Assembly: GCF_012273515.2 (NCBI RefSeq)
Contig: NZ_CP050975.2
Span: 2,790,001-2,854,000, forward strand
Length of the DNA stretch: 64,000 bases
Direction of reading: 5' to 3'
Source: Streptomyces sp. RPA4-2
Lineage (GTDB): Bacteria; Actinomycetota; Actinomycetes; Streptomycetales; Streptomycetaceae
Below the pieces are notes generated by a model, which was not told the origin of the DNA, did no database searches, and saw only the letters and a list, made by a program, of their open reading frames with translations. A program made the position numbers and the translations under genes. Below, piece by piece: positions 7,897 to 17,252 of this stretch (its first letter is position 1; each line of letters starts with the position of its first letter).

Positions 7897-9380
7897 TCAC
7901 CCGAGCGCGGCCACCCGGTCCCGGTAGCCGCGCACGGGTGCGGCGTCCCGGTACGGTTCGAGCTTAAGCGCTCGAAGTCCCGTACGTACTCGACGGCCCG
8001 TACCGACCGCATCTCCGCCGCCTGCCCCGCCGCCTCCGCGCCCAGCTGGCAGGCCTGGTCGAGCTCTCCGAGCCCGAGCCGCGCGGTGGCGAGCACGACC
8101 CGGCAGAAGAGCCGGCTGCGCGCGTACCCGGGCGCCCGCAACTGCAGCGAGCGCTCGGCGTGCTGCGCCGCGGCCCGGTACTGCTGCAGATCCCGGTGGC
8201 AGTGCCCGAACTCGTCGGCGAGCTGTCCCTCGTCGAAGAACCGCGCCCAGTGCGGCGCGTCGTCCCCGGGCCGGGCGGTCTCCAGCGCCCGCTCGGCGCG
8301 CACCAGCGACGCCGTGCAGGCCCGGACCTCCCCGAGCACTCCGTGCCCGCGCGCCTCGACCGAGTGCAGCAGAGCCTGCACGACGGGCGGCGCGGAGGAG
8401 CCGACGCCCTGCTGGGCGACCCGGGCGAGCTGTACGGCCTCGCGCCCGTGGCCGAGATAGACGGCCTGCCGGCTCATGGTCACCAGCACGTAGGAGCCGT
8501 ACGCCCGGTCCCCGGCCGCCTGCGACAGCCGCAGCGCCTGTACGAAGTAGCGCTGCGCGAGCCCGTGCGCGGCGATGTCGTACGAGGTCCAGCCGGCCAG
8601 CCGGGTGAGGTCGGCCGCGGCGGCGAACAGACGCCGTCCGGTCTGCTCGCCGTAGACACCGCGCAGCATCGGCTCGGCCTCGTGCTCCAGATAGCGGACC
8701 AGCGCCTGCCGGGCGTGGCCGCCGCCGTAGGCGTGGTCGAGGGCACGGAACAGCTCGCCGACCGAGCGCAGTGCGGCGATGTCGCCGCCGGTGACCCGCT
8801 GGCCGGGGCCGCGCTCGGTCTGGTTGCGGCGGCGGGCCGGAGGATCTCCCGGTTCGAGCGGGGCCGGGAACCTGGGAGAGGCGGGACGCACCTGTGCGGG
8901 GATGCGCGTGCCTGCGGCCGGGTCGCCGCGGCCGACCCGGTCGTCGGCCCGGCCGATCAGCCAGTCCCGGCTGGGGACGACGAGTCCCGCCGGGGTGAAG
9001 GCGATCTTGCGCAGCTCGGCGTGGCTGCCGGAGTCCTTGCGCCACAGCCCGCTGACGATGTCGACGGCCTCCTCGGGGGTCGCCGCGAACTCCAGGCCCG
9101 CGTAGACGGGCGCGCAGGCGTCGAGCCCGAGGTCCTGCGCGCTGAGCCGTCGTCCGAGGCGGCGGGTGAACACCTCGGCGATGAGCGCGGGGGTCGTGCC
9201 CCTGGGCTGCTGCCCGCGCAGCCACCGTGTCACCGATGTCTTGTCATATCTCAGATCCAGTCCGTGTTCGAGGCCGAGCTGGTCCACGCGGCGGGCGAGA
9301 CCGGCGTTGGAGAACCCCGCTTCTGCGATGAGCGCGGCGAGCTGGCGGTTGGGAGTGCGCTGCGCGGGTCGTTCCGTCAT
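7897..9380 (-). pseudogene. NsdA-like XRE/TPR transcriptional regulator, interrupted by a 5-bp insertion near its 3' end
   Basis: The N-terminus (after an ATG at 9380 preceded by GGCAGGAG) contains LAALIAEAGFSNAGLARRVD and T-S-V-T-R-W-L-R-G-Q-Q-P-R-G-T, the DNA-binding region shared with NsdA, a negative regulator of Streptomyces sporulation and antibiotic production. The middle and C-terminal parts are helical repeats of TPR type. At 7962-7969 the octamer GCTTAAGC breaks the frame just after V-R-D-F-E-R. Removing TTAAG gives R-L-E-P-Y-R-D-A-A-P-V-R-G-Y and a stop at 7897, for 492 residues. As written, the frame would instead run on into the antisense of the neighbouring gene. The gene is a paralogue candidate, so I give no symbol. 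Confidence 0.8.
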
Positions 9381-9667
9381 CTGCGGTGCGGTCTCCTGCC
9401 TTTCGGGCACCACTGCGTGCCCGTCTGTGAGCAGCCCTTATGGCCTCGTGAACGGCGCGAATGTAGCTGAGCGTGAGCACCCGATCGCACCTTTCGACAT
9501 ACATTCATCCGATCGTGTGAGGATTGCCCTTTGGGCTGACGCGGAGGACCCGGACGTACAGTGGCGTGGGCGCGTTACGTACCTGACGAAAGGTTCTTTC
9601 GCGTACCGGACAACGGTTCCGCGGATGTGCCGGACCGCGGTCGTGGACTTCGAGGGAGGCGCTTGCC

Positions 9668-10462
9668 GTGAGTGAGCTGCGGTTCGTCCGCATGGGATTC
9701 GGTGCCGATGCCGTGGACTACCAGGAGGCGTGGGACGAGCAGCGCCGGGTGCACAACGCCCGCTTCCTGGACGAGATCCCCGACACCTGCCTGCTCCTCG
9801 AGCACCCGCCGGTCTACACGGCGGGCCGGCGTACGGCGGACAACGAGCGCCCGCTCGACGGCACGCCCGTCGTCGACGTGGACCGCGGCGGCAAGATCAC
9901 CTGGCACGGACCGGGGCAGCTCGTGGGCTATCCCATCCAGAAGCTTCCGCGCCCCGTGGACGTGGTGGCGCACCTGCGGCGCCTGGAGGACGCGATGATC
10001 CGGGTCTGCGCGGAGTTCGGCGTCGAGACCAGCCGGGTGGAGGGCCGGGCGGGCGTCTGGGTCCTCGGTGACCCGGTCGAACAGCGCCCCTCCGGCGGAC
10101 TCTCCCTCGACTTCGACCCCCGGCTCGCCGACGAGGAGTTCGACCCGCGGCTGAACGGACCGCAGTACGCGCCCTCCAACGCCGGCCAGCGGCGCGAGGA
10201 CCGCAAGATCTGCGCCATGGGCATCCGGGTCGCCAAGGGCGTCACCATGCACGGGTTCGCCCTGAACGTGAACCCGGACACCTCGTCCTTCGACAAGATC
10301 ATCCCGTGCGGCATCCGGGACGCGGGCGTGACGTCACTGGCGTACGAGCTGGGCCGCGAGCTCACCATCGACGAGGTACTGCCCGTCGTGGAGAAGCACC
10401 TGGGCGACGTACTGGCGAACGCCGACCTCAGGCCGCGCGAGGTGGAGCGGGCGTCCGCCTGA
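9668..10462 (+). CDS. lipB: Octanoyl-[acyl-carrier-protein]:protein N-octanoyltransferase (LipB)
   Basis: LipB moves an octanoyl group from acyl-carrier protein to lipoyl domains of 2-oxoacid dehydrogenases and the glycine cleavage system. The 264-residue product has the family signature [17 protein letters not shown], the segment [20 protein letters not shown] with [11 protein letters not shown], and the catalytic Cys in I-I-P-C-G-I. GTG 9668 follows GGAGGCGCTTGCC. lipA lies downstream, and the two complete the lipoate assembly pathway. The 208-bp gap before lipA suggests separate or partly separate transcription. Confidence 0.95.
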   Translation: MSELRFVRMGFGADAVDYQEAWDEQRRVHNARFLDEIPDTCLLLEHPPVYTAGRRTADNERPLDGTPVVDVDRGGKITWHGPGQLVGYPIQKLPRPVDVVAHLRRLEDAMIRVCAEFGVETSRVEGRAGVWVLGDPVEQRPSGGLSLDFDPRLADEEFDPRLNGPQYAPSNAGQRREDRKICAMGIRVAKGVTMHGFALNVNPDTSSFDKIIPCGIRDAGVTSLAYELGRELTIDEVLPVVEKHLGDVLANADLRPREVERASA

Positions 10463-10669
10463 CGTCCCCCTCCGGGGAACACCCCGGAAGCACTCCGGGA
10501 AACGCACCGGGGAACACTCCGGGGAAGGGAAACCCCCCGGAGCGCGGGGAACCGCTCGACCGGCCCCGGGAATGCACCCTTGCTCCCCAAGGTTGCCCAC
10601 CCCGGGGAGCAAGCACCGCACGGGCGTACCCTGGTGTACGCCGAAGAATCGAAGCTACAGGGAGCCGAT

Positions 10670-11635
10670 GTGTCCGCAGTCGCACCCGACGGACGCAAGA
10701 TGCTGCGCCTGGAGGTCCGGAACGCCCAGACCCCCATCGAGCGCAAGCCCGAGTGGATCAAGACCCGGGCGAAAATGGGCCCCGAGTACACGAAGATGCA
10801 GAGCCTCGTGAAGAGCGAGGGGCTGCACACGGTCTGCCAGGAGGCGGGCTGCCCCAACATCTACGAATGCTGGGAGGACCGGGAGGCCACGTTCCTGATC
10901 GGTGGGGACCAGTGCACCCGGCGCTGCGACTTCTGCCAGATCGACACGGGCAAGCCGGAGGCCCTCGACCGTGACGAGCCCCGTCGTGTGGGCGAGTCCG
11001 TGGTCACCATGGACCTGAACTACGCCACCATCACCGGCGTCGCCCGCGACGACCTGGAGGACGGCGGCGCCTGGCTGTACGCGGAGACGGTCCGCCAGAT
11101 CCACGCCCAGACCGCCGAGCGCGCGGAGGGCCGCACCAAGGTCGAGCTGCTCGCCCCGGACTTCAACGCCGAGCCCGCCCAGCTCGCCGAGGTCTTCTCC
11201 TCGCGCCCGGAGGTCTTCGCGCACAACGTGGAGACGGTCCCTCGGATCTTCAAGCGCATCCGCCCGGGCTTCCGCTACGAGCGCTCGCTGAAGGTCATCA
11301 CGGAGGCCCGGGACTACGGTCTGGTCACGAAATCGAACCTGATCCTCGGCATGGGTGAGACCCGCGAGGAGGTCGGTGAGGCGCTGCGGCAGCTGCACGA
11401 GGCGGGCTGCGAGCTGGTGACCATCACCCAGTACCTGCGCCCGTCCGTGCGCCACCACCCCGTGGAGCGCTGGGTCAAGCCGCACGAGTTCGTGGAGCTC
11501 AAGGAGGAGGCCGAGCAGATCGGCTTCTCCGGCGTCATGTCGGGCCCCCTGGTCCGCTCCTCGTACCGCGCCGGCCGGCTGTACCGGATGGCCGTCGAGA
11601 AGCGCGGCGCGTACGTCGCCTCGCAGGCCGTCTGA
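10670..11635 (+). CDS. lipA: Lipoyl synthase (LipA), radical SAM enzyme
   Basis: LipA inserts two sulfur atoms into protein-bound octanoyl chains to make lipoyl cofactor. The radical SAM cluster is bound by CTRRCDFC, and the auxiliary cluster by [12 protein letters not shown]. The C-terminal RSSYRAG motif, whose serine coordinates the auxiliary cluster, is present. GTG 10670 is chosen because AGGGAG lies at 10659-10664 and the preceding region has no family similarity. The length is 321 residues, normal for actinobacterial LipA. Confidence 0.95.
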   Translation: MSAVAPDGRKMLRLEVRNAQTPIERKPEWIKTRAKMGPEYTKMQSLVKSEGLHTVCQEAGCPNIYECWEDREATFLIGGDQCTRRCDFCQIDTGKPEALDRDEPRRVGESVVTMDLNYATITGVARDDLEDGGAWLYAETVRQIHAQTAERAEGRTKVELLAPDFNAEPAQLAEVFSSRPEVFAHNVETVPRIFKRIRPGFRYERSLKVITEARDYGLVTKSNLILGMGETREEVGEALRQLHEAGCELVTITQYLRPSVRHHPVERWVKPHEFVELKEEAEQIGFSGVMSGPLVRSSYRAGRLYRMAVEKRGAYVASQAV

Positions 11636-11685
11636 CCGGCGCGCGGCACCCCCGGACGGAGCAGTCGGGGGAAACCTGTTCGACC

Positions 11686-11714
11686 CGAGCGGTGGCACTG
11701 AGTGCCACCGCTCG
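11686..11714 (+). terminator. Hairpin terminator after lipA
   Basis: A perfect 14-bp inverted repeat (CGAGCGGTGGCACT and its complement) is centred on a single G, about 50 bp downstream of the lipA stop. The rest of the 11636-11953 gap has no recognisable gene; its last part is the leader of the small gene at 11954. Confidence 0.7.
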
Positions 11715-11953
11715 CGTGTGAGTCGGCGCACAAGCAACTACCGCCCGGTAGTGGCCAATTCGGCACCCTCGCGGCCGTCCGCGCAGTTGGGGACCCCCGT
11801 CAGGATCGCGTCAGGCTGGAGACCTGGTGCATCAAGGCTTCATTGGTGTTTGACCGGTCGGTCACGCCCTGGTAACACCAATCAGTGACCCTGGTCTTAC
11901 ACCACGTACCGCCCCGTCCCACGAGCCGTCATCCCGAGGGGGGACCTCCCATC

Positions 11954-12151
11954 ATGCAGGCCGCGCCCGTACGCGCCACCGCGATCCCGTCGTTCACCGA
12001 TGCACTCCGTGCCGTCGAGTCGCTGCTCATGAGCAGCGGCCAGCGCACCGCCCGCCGCAACGCCTGGACCTCCGTCCTGGAGGACCGCCGTCGCGCCAAG
12101 GACCGGGTCGAGGCGCAGCGCGTGCTGGAGTCCGTGGCGACGCGTCCGTAG
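11954..12151 (+). CDS. Small conserved Streptomyces protein of unknown function
   Basis: This 65-residue basic protein (beginning M-Q-A-A-P-V-R-A-T) is predicted to be helical, with S-F-T-D-A-L-R-A-V-E-S-L-L and an Arg-rich middle. ATG 11954 is preceded by a GAGGGGGGA purine tract. It lies between lipA and the DUF4191 gene, a position I associate with a small conserved gene in other Streptomyces. There is no signal peptide, metal-binding motif or membrane segment, and no function can be assigned. Confidence 0.6.
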   Translation: MQAAPVRATAIPSFTDALRAVESLLMSSGQRTARRNAWTSVLEDRRRAKDRVEAQRVLESVATRP

Positions 12152-12263
12152 CCGTCGCACGACTCGTCGCCCGCCTCGCCGCGGGCCCCGGCCGCGGGCG
12201 CTGCCGCCGTCCGCCCGGACACTGCCGTCGTCGGGCCTTGCCGGGCCACGTAGACTTCGTGGC

Positions 12264-12965
12264 ATGGCGAGGAAGGAACCTGCAGCGGACGCTGCGAACC
12301 CCGGGCGACTCAAGCAGATCGTCCTGACCTACAAGATGACTCGCAAGGCCGATTCCAAGATCGGTCTTGTACTCGCGGCAGTCGGAATCGTCACCCTCGG
12401 TGTCTTCCTCGCGATCGGCTTCCTGATCGGCCACCCGGTCTATCTGGGCATTCTCGGCCTTCTGCTCGCCTTCCTCGCGACGGCGATCGTCTTCGGGCGC
12501 AGGGCCGAGCGGGCCGCGTTCGGACAGATGGAGGGCCAGCCGGGCGCCGCCGCGGCCGTGCTCGACAACATCGGCCGGGGCTGGACCACCACCCCCGCGG
12601 TGGCGATGAACCGCAGCCAGGACGTGGTGCACCGCGCGGTCGGCAAGGCCGGCATCGTGCTGGTGGCCGAGGGCAACCCGAACCGGGTGAAGAGCCTGCT
12701 GGCGGCCGAGAAGAAGAAGATGGCGCGGATCGTCGCGGACGTACCGGTGCACGACGTACTGGTGGGCACCGGTGACGGGCAGGTGGGGCTCAAGAAGCTC
12801 CGCACCACGATGCTGAAGTTCCCCCGCGTCCTGACCGGCGCGCAGGTGACCGCCACCAACGACCGGCTGCGGGCGATGGGCGACCTGATGAGCAACATGC
12901 CGCTGCCGAAGGGCCCGATGCCCAAGGGCATGCGGATGCCGCGCGGCGGTCCGAAGGCCCGCTGA
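12264..12965 (+). CDS. DUF4191 integral membrane protein
   Basis: The 233-residue product has two adjacent transmembrane helices at about residues 33-53 and 55-75 (IGLVLAAVGIVTLGVFLAIG and YLGILGLLLAFLATAIVFG). A cytoplasmic C-terminal domain follows, with V-V-H-R-A-V-G-K-A-G-I-V-L-V-A-E-G and a basic, Met/Pro-rich tail. This is the DUF4191 family, conserved in actinobacteria next to lipA and glnA; its function is unknown. The 21-bp terminator at 12984 follows immediately. Confidence 0.8.
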   Translation: MARKEPAADAANPGRLKQIVLTYKMTRKADSKIGLVLAAVGIVTLGVFLAIGFLIGHPVYLGILGLLLAFLATAIVFGRRAERAAFGQMEGQPGAAAAVLDNIGRGWTTTPAVAMNRSQDVVHRAVGKAGIVLVAEGNPNRVKSLLAAEKKKMARIVADVPVHDVLVGTGDGQVGLKKLRTTMLKFPRVLTGAQVTATNDRLRAMGDLMSNMPLPKGPMPKGMRMPRGGPKAR

Positions 12966-12983
12966 CACCCCTCCTACATGCGT

Positions 12984-13029
12984 ACGACGAAGGGGGCGAC
13001 CGGATCTCTCCGGTCGCCCCCTTCGTCGT
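12984..13029 (+). terminator. 21-bp perfect hairpin terminator after the DUF4191 gene
   Basis: Arms 12984-13004 and 13009-13029 are exact complements around a TCTC loop; the arm contains GAAGGGGGCGACCGG. It lies 18 bp after the stop codon and ends transcription before the convergent RDD gene. Confidence 0.8.
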
Positions 13030-13211
13030 GTCCGGACGTCCTGCCCGGACGTCGTGTCGTCGCATCCCGCTGCCGTGGCCGGGCTCGTACCGCGCCGGGG
13101 CTCATGTCGTGGCCGCGCTCATTGCCGGGCCCGAGCTCATGCCGGGCCCTGGTTCGTCCGTCCGGACGTCGTGCCCGGGGAGCGCCGAGCCCCGCGGTGG
13201 AGGCCGGACGG

Positions 13212-13275
13212 CTAGGGCGTGTTGCGAAAGCCCTGTCGTCCGCCCGGAGGGCGGGGCTTTCGCAACACGCCCTAG
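13212..13275. repeat. Long inverted repeat (MITE-like palindromic element)
   Basis: Positions 13212-13233 (CTAGGGCGTGTTGCGAAAGC then CC) and 13254-13275 are perfect 22-bp inverted repeats with a 20-base loop that itself contains CGCCC and GGGCG. A diverged copy of the same family lies at 31365-31456. The element abuts the stop of the RDD gene and may act as its terminator. The family is common in Streptomyces intergenic regions. Confidence 0.8.
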
Positions 13276-13739
13276 GCGCGGACCTCGACGGTCCGAGCGA
13301 GGCGGTCGTGCAGGCCCCGGCCGTCGCGGTCCCAGATCAGCGCGGGGACGGCGACGCACAGCAGGGCGGTGCGCAGCAGGGCGCGCAGCGGGTTGAGCCG
13401 CCCGCCGCCCTCGGGCACGACGCGCAGGCCGAACAGCCGCTTGCCCGGTGTGAAGCCGACGGTACCGACCGTCAGGACACCGAGGGCGAAGAAGACGAGC
13501 AGCGCCCAGTTCCCGGTCGCCTGGCCGTAGCCGTCGGTGAGCAGCCCGTATGCGATCACCATGCACAGGGCCCAGTCGACGGCGATGGCGCCGAGGCGGC
13601 GTCCCGGACGGGCGATGGAGCCGGGCCCGGTCTCCGGCAGACCGAGCTGCTCGCCCCGGTACCCCAGCTCCGCGCCGGAGTCCTCCATGGCCGCCCGGGG
13701 TCCGGAGAGCCACGATCCGATTGCTTGCCTGTTGTCCAC
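13272..13739 (-). CDS. RDD family membrane protein
   Basis: The 155-residue protein has an N-terminal cytoplasmic stretch and two to three transmembrane helices ([54 protein letters not shown]). The RDD signature is present as [13 protein letters not shown] and the later [13 protein letters not shown]. Some RDD proteins are proposed to move ions or small molecules; the role here is unknown. It is divergent from glnA, and the GlnR box at 13803 lies in the shared upstream region. Confidence 0.85.
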   Translation of the reverse strand: MDNRQAIGSWLSGPRAAMEDSGAELGYRGEQLGLPETGPGSIARPGRRLGAIAVDWALCMVIAYGLLTDGYGQATGNWALLVFFALGVLTVGTVGFTPGKRLFGLRVVPEGGGRLNPLRALLRTALLCVAVPALIWDRDGRGLHDRLARTVEVRA

Positions 13740-13802
13740 CCGTCAACGGTACTGCGCCCGTTTTGGCATACGGACACGAGGGGCCTGGGCAGCCCGGGTC
13801 GG

Positions 13803-13840
13803 TTAACTTGGGCGAAACAAATGGGTCACGCTGGAGAAAT
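13803..13840 (+). promoter_or_regulatory. GlnR-type nitrogen regulator box upstream of glnA
   Basis: Four half-sites with exact 6-base spacing are visible: TTAAC (13803), GAAAC (13814), GTCAC (13825), GAAAT (13836). This matches the known Streptomyces GlnR consensus gTnAc-n6-GaAAc, twice. It lies about 100 bp before the glnA start, so GlnR should control glnA in response to nitrogen. Confidence 0.9.
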
Positions 13841-13939
13841 CCCCCGTCCCTATGGTCAGGCCCCAGCGTGTGCCACCGCACTGGCCGCACGAACGAACTA
13901 CCACCCCGGTCCACAGTGGGCGGGAGTAGGAGGAGCTGG

Positions 13940-15349
13940 ATGTTCCAGAACGCCGACGAGGCCAAGAAGTTCATCGCGGACGAGGACGTCAAGTTCGTCG
14001 ACGTACGGTTCTGCGACCTGCCGGGTGTGATGCAGCACTTCACGATCCCGGCCGAGGCCTTCGACCCGGCCGAGGAGCTCGCGTTCGACGGCTCCTCGAT
14101 CCGCGGCTTCCAGGCCATCCACGAGTCCGACATGGCGCTCCGCGCCGACCTGTCCACCGCGCGCGTCGACCCCTTCCGCCGCGACAAGACGGTCAACATC
14201 AACTTCTTCATCCACGACCCGATCACGGGCGAGCAGTACTCCCGTGACCCGCGCAACGTCGCGAAGAAGGCCGAGGCCTACCTCGCCTCGACCGGCATCG
14301 CCGACACCGCGTTCTTCGGCCCCGAGGCCGAGTTCTACGTCTTCGACAGCGTGCGCTTCGACACCAAGGCGAACGAGGCCTTCTACCACATCGACTCCGA
14401 GGCGGGCGCCTGGAACACCGGCGCGGTGGAGGACAACCGCGGTTACAAGGTCCGCTACAAGGGCGGTTACTTCCCCACCCCGCCGGTCGACCACTTCGCC
14501 GACCTGCGTGCCGAGATCTCCCTGGAACTGGCCAAGTCCGGGCTCCAGGTCGAGCGCCAGCACCACGAGGTGGGCACCGCCGGCCAGGCCGAGATCAACT
14601 ACAAGTTCAACACGCTGCTCGCCGCGGCCGACGACCTCCAGCTCTTCAAGTACATCGTGAAGAACGTCGCCTGGCGCAACGGCAAGACCGCGACGTTCAT
14701 GCCGAAGCCGATCTTCGGTGACAACGGCTCGGGCATGCACGTGCACCAGTCGCTGTGGGCCAACGGCGACCCGCTGTTCTACGACGAGGCGGGCTACGCG
14801 GGCCTCTCGGACACCGCCCGGTACTACATCGGCGGCATCCTCAAGCACGCCCCCTCCCTGCTCGCCTTCACCAACCCGACGGTGAACTCCTACCACCGCC
14901 TGGTCCCCGGCTTCGAGGCCCCGGTCAACCTGGTCTACTCGCAGCGCAACCGCTCCGCGGCCATGCGCATCCCGATCACGGGCTCGAACCCGAAGGCCAA
15001 GCGCGTCGAGTTCCGCGCGCCCGACTCCTCCGGCAACCCGTACCTCGCCTTCTCGGCGCTGCTGCTCGCGGGCCTCGACGGCATCAAGAACAAGGTCGAG
15101 CCGGCCGAGCCGATCGACAAGGACCTGTACGAGCTGGCCCCCGAGGAGCACGCGGGCGTCGCGCAGGTCCCGACCTCGCTCCCGGCCGTCCTCGACCGTC
15201 TCGAGGCCGACCACGAGTTCCTGCTCGCGGGTGACGTCTTCACGTCCGACCTGATCGAGACGTGGATCGACTACAAGCGCACGAACGAGATCGCGCCGCT
15301 GCAGCTGCGTCCGCACCCGCACGAGTTCGAGCTGTACTACGACGTGTGA
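13940..15349 (+). CDS. glnA: Glutamine synthetase type I (GlnA)
   Basis: GlnA joins ammonia and glutamate to glutamine using ATP. The 469-residue length and features are those of the adenylylated GSI-beta type: [11 protein letters not shown] near the N-terminus, D-G-S-S-I-R-G-F, the metal-site segment [12 protein letters not shown], the ATP-site segment [10 protein letters not shown], and the adenylylation tyrosine in [13 protein letters not shown] 13940 follows GGAGGAGCTGG. The GlnR box upstream gives transcriptional control, and GlnE at 51.7-54.7 kb gives covalent control. A hairpin follows the stop. Confidence 0.97.
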   Translation: MFQNADEAKKFIADEDVKFVDVRFCDLPGVMQHFTIPAEAFDPAEELAFDGSSIRGFQAIHESDMALRADLSTARVDPFRRDKTVNINFFIHDPITGEQYSRDPRNVAKKAEAYLASTGIADTAFFGPEAEFYVFDSVRFDTKANEAFYHIDSEAGAWNTGAVEDNRGYKVRYKGGYFPTPPVDHFADLRAEISLELAKSGLQVERQHHEVGTAGQAEINYKFNTLLAAADDLQLFKYIVKNVAWRNGKTATFMPKPIFGDNGSGMHVHQSLWANGDPLFYDEAGYAGLSDTARYYIGGILKHAPSLLAFTNPTVNSYHRLVPGFEAPVNLVYSQRNRSAAMRIPITGSNPKAKRVEFRAPDSSGNPYLAFSALLLAGLDGIKNKVEPAEPIDKDLYELAPEEHAGVAQVPTSLPAVLDRLEADHEFLLAGDVFTSDLIETWIDYKRTNEIAPLQLRPHPHEFELYYDV

Positions 15350-15366
15350 GCCGGCCCGGCTTCCGT

Positions 15367-15408
15367 ACGGAGCCCCGTCGCCGCCCTCGGGTGGTGACGG
15401 GGCTCCGT
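15367..15408 (+). terminator. Hairpin terminator after glnA
   Basis: The 13-bp arms ACGGAGCCCCGTC (15367-15379) and its complement (15396-15408) flank a 16-base loop, 18 bp beyond the glnA stop. The rest of the gap to htpX (15637) has no recognisable gene. Confidence 0.75.
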
Positions 15409-15636
15409 CGTTGTGCGCGGCACCCGGGTCGTCGTACACGGCGCGTGGGCCGTCGTCGCGCGAGGCGCTGGACGGGTGTGTGCGGCGCGTAAGGAAGTGA
15501 CGTTCGACAGGGCTGTTCTTTGCCTCCCGTGGGGCCGTTCGGCACCGGTTCTTGGGTGGGCACGGGCGCACAATGGAAGCGGGACGAGTGCCGGAGTGCG
15601 TGAGTGCCTGAGTGTCTGAGTTCGGGGTGATGCAGA

Positions 15637-16560
15637 ATGCAGAGCCGGTTCCGGAGCGATCGGCGCCTGACCGTGCGGATGACGGTCACGCTGTTCCTGC
15701 TCGGATTGCTGTACGTGGCCTTCGTCGCCGCGTTGATCGTGCTGCTGAAGTCCTGGGTACTGGTCGTGGTCGTCGCCGCCGCGATGCTCGGCGCCCAGTA
15801 CTGGTTCTCGGACCGTATCGCCCTGTACGCGATGCACGGGCGCATCGTGGAGCGGGAGGAGCATCCGCAGCTGCACGGGGTCGTGGACCGGCTGTGTGCC
15901 GTCGCCGACATGCCGAAGCCGCTCGTCGCCGTCTCCGACCTGGACATGCCGAACGCGTTCGCGACCGGACGGAACGCCGACCACGCGGTGCTGTGCGTGA
16001 CGACCGGGCTGCTGCGTCGGCTGGAGCCGGACGAGCTGGAGGGCGTCCTCGCGCACGAGCTGTCGCACGTGGCGCACAAGGACGTCGCCGTGATCACCGT
16101 GGCCTCGTTCCTCGGGGTGATCGCCGGACTGATCGTACGGTTCGCCTTCTACTCTCAGCTCTTCGGCGGGCGCGGGCGCAAGGACCAGAACACCCTGGCG
16201 ATCTTCATGGCCGTGATGGCCGTCTCCGCGGCCGTGTACGCGATCAGCTTCCTGCTCATCCGGGCCCTGTCCCGGTATCGCGAACTGGCCGCCGACCGGT
16301 CCGCGGCACTGCTCACCGGCCGGCCCTCGGCGCTCGCCTCCGCGCTGACGAAGGTCTCCGGGGACATCGCGCGGATCCCGACGAAGGACCTGCGGACGGC
16401 ACAGGCCTTCAACGCCTTCTACTTCACGCCCGCCCTGGGCGCCGGGCCCAGTCTCGGCAAGCTCTTCTCCACCCACCCGAGCCTGGAACAGCGGCTCGAA
16501 CAACTGGGCCGCATCTCGGCCGAGTTGGGCGAGGCGGCGACCCCCGGCAAGACCACCTGA
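15637..16560 (+). CDS. htpX: M48 family membrane metalloprotease (HtpX-like)
   Basis: The 307-residue protein starts with two transmembrane segments (TLFLLGLLYVAFVAALIVLL and WVLVVVVAAAMLGAQYWF). It carries the zinc protease motif HELSHVAHKD with a downstream E-L-A-A-D-R-S-A-A glutamate ligand, and two more hydrophobic segments between them. HtpX proteases degrade damaged membrane proteins. ATG 15637 is used; TGATGCAG just upstream makes the precise start slightly uncertain. The next gene, pspAB, is 36 bp downstream and usually accompanies htpX in actinobacteria. Confidence 0.9.
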   Translation: MQSRFRSDRRLTVRMTVTLFLLGLLYVAFVAALIVLLKSWVLVVVVAAAMLGAQYWFSDRIALYAMHGRIVEREEHPQLHGVVDRLCAVADMPKPLVAVSDLDMPNAFATGRNADHAVLCVTTGLLRRLEPDELEGVLAHELSHVAHKDVAVITVASFLGVIAGLIVRFAFYSQLFGGRGRKDQNTLAIFMAVMAVSAAVYAISFLLIRALSRYRELAADRSAALLTGRPSALASALTKVSGDIARIPTKDLRTAQAFNAFYFTPALGAGPSLGKLFSTHPSLEQRLEQLGRISAELGEAATPGKTT

Positions 16561-16596
16561 CCGTACTTCGCCGTTCTTCGAAAGGCAGCCGTCCGC

Positions 16597-17226
16597 ATGG
16601 GGTTCCTGGACATCCTGCTCGGGCGCACCAAGGCCGTCGCACCCGATCTCGACCAGCTCTTCGGACTGCCGTCGGCCGCCGTGACCCTACAGGCGGCCGC
16701 CGGGTTCACCCCGACCGGGACGGGCGCGGTGTGCTTCGCGTCCGTCGAGGGCGCGGCCTTCGCCGAGGCCCACCGCGAGGTGCGGGAGCTGCTGGAGGCG
16801 GACACGGGCCGAGCGCAGTCCGCGCCGTCCGGGCAGCCCGGCTCGGGGCCACCGGTGGAGGTGACGCGGGACGAATACGGGTACTCGTGGCTGGTCTCGC
16901 GGCGCGCCCCGGACGACCTGCCCGCGCTGGTGAGCGATCTGCACGCGGTCAACAGCACACTGGAGGGCAGCGGTTTCGGCCCGCAACTGCTGTGCTCGGT
17001 GGTGGCCTTCGCGGAGACCGAGGACCCCGAGCAGGCCGGGCAGCGGCTCGGGCTCGTGTATCTCTACAAACGCGGCACCTTCTACCCCTTCGCGCCGTCG
17101 GCCGATACCGGCGGGCGACGCGACAACGCGCTCGAACTGCGGATCAAGGCCGCGCTCGCCGACGACCTGCGCATCGAGCAGGACCTCGGCCGGTGGTTCC
17201 CCGTGTGGGGCGCCCCCGGTCTGTGA
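16597..17226 (+). CDS. pspAB: PspA-associated protein PspAB
   Basis: The 209-residue soluble protein begins M-G-F-L-D-I-L-L-G-R-T and contains the family segments A-A-G-F-T-P-T-G-T-G, D-E-Y-G-Y-S-W-L-V and K-R-G-T-F-Y-P-F-A-P. PspAB proteins are found beside HtpX or PspA in actinobacteria and are thought to belong to the envelope-stress response; the biochemical role is not known. GAAAGG precedes the ATG. Its placement after htpX supports co-transcription. Confidence 0.85.
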   Translation: MGFLDILLGRTKAVAPDLDQLFGLPSAAVTLQAAAGFTPTGTGAVCFASVEGAAFAEAHREVRELLEADTGRAQSAPSGQPGSGPPVEVTRDEYGYSWLVSRRAPDDLPALVSDLHAVNSTLEGSGFGPQLLCSVVAFAETEDPEQAGQRLGLVYLYKRGTFYPFAPSADTGGRRDNALELRIKAALADDLRIEQDLGRWFPVWGAPGL

Positions 17227-17252
17227 CGCCCCCCGGGGCGCCGCCCGCGGCC

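Noticed and set aside
6843..9413. An 856-codon minus-strand frame ending at 6843
   Set aside because: Only the part above about 7963 matches the NsdA-like protein. Beyond the GCTTAAGC insertion it is antisense to the FAD oxidoreductase.
10580..10669. An N-terminal extension of LipA
   Set aside because: The extension has no family similarity, and the GTG at 10670 has a good ribosome site.
13030..13211. A gene in the gap between the DUF4191 terminator and the inverted repeat
   Set aside because: The open frames are Arg/Ser-rich, lack a ribosome site and look like GC-driven noise.
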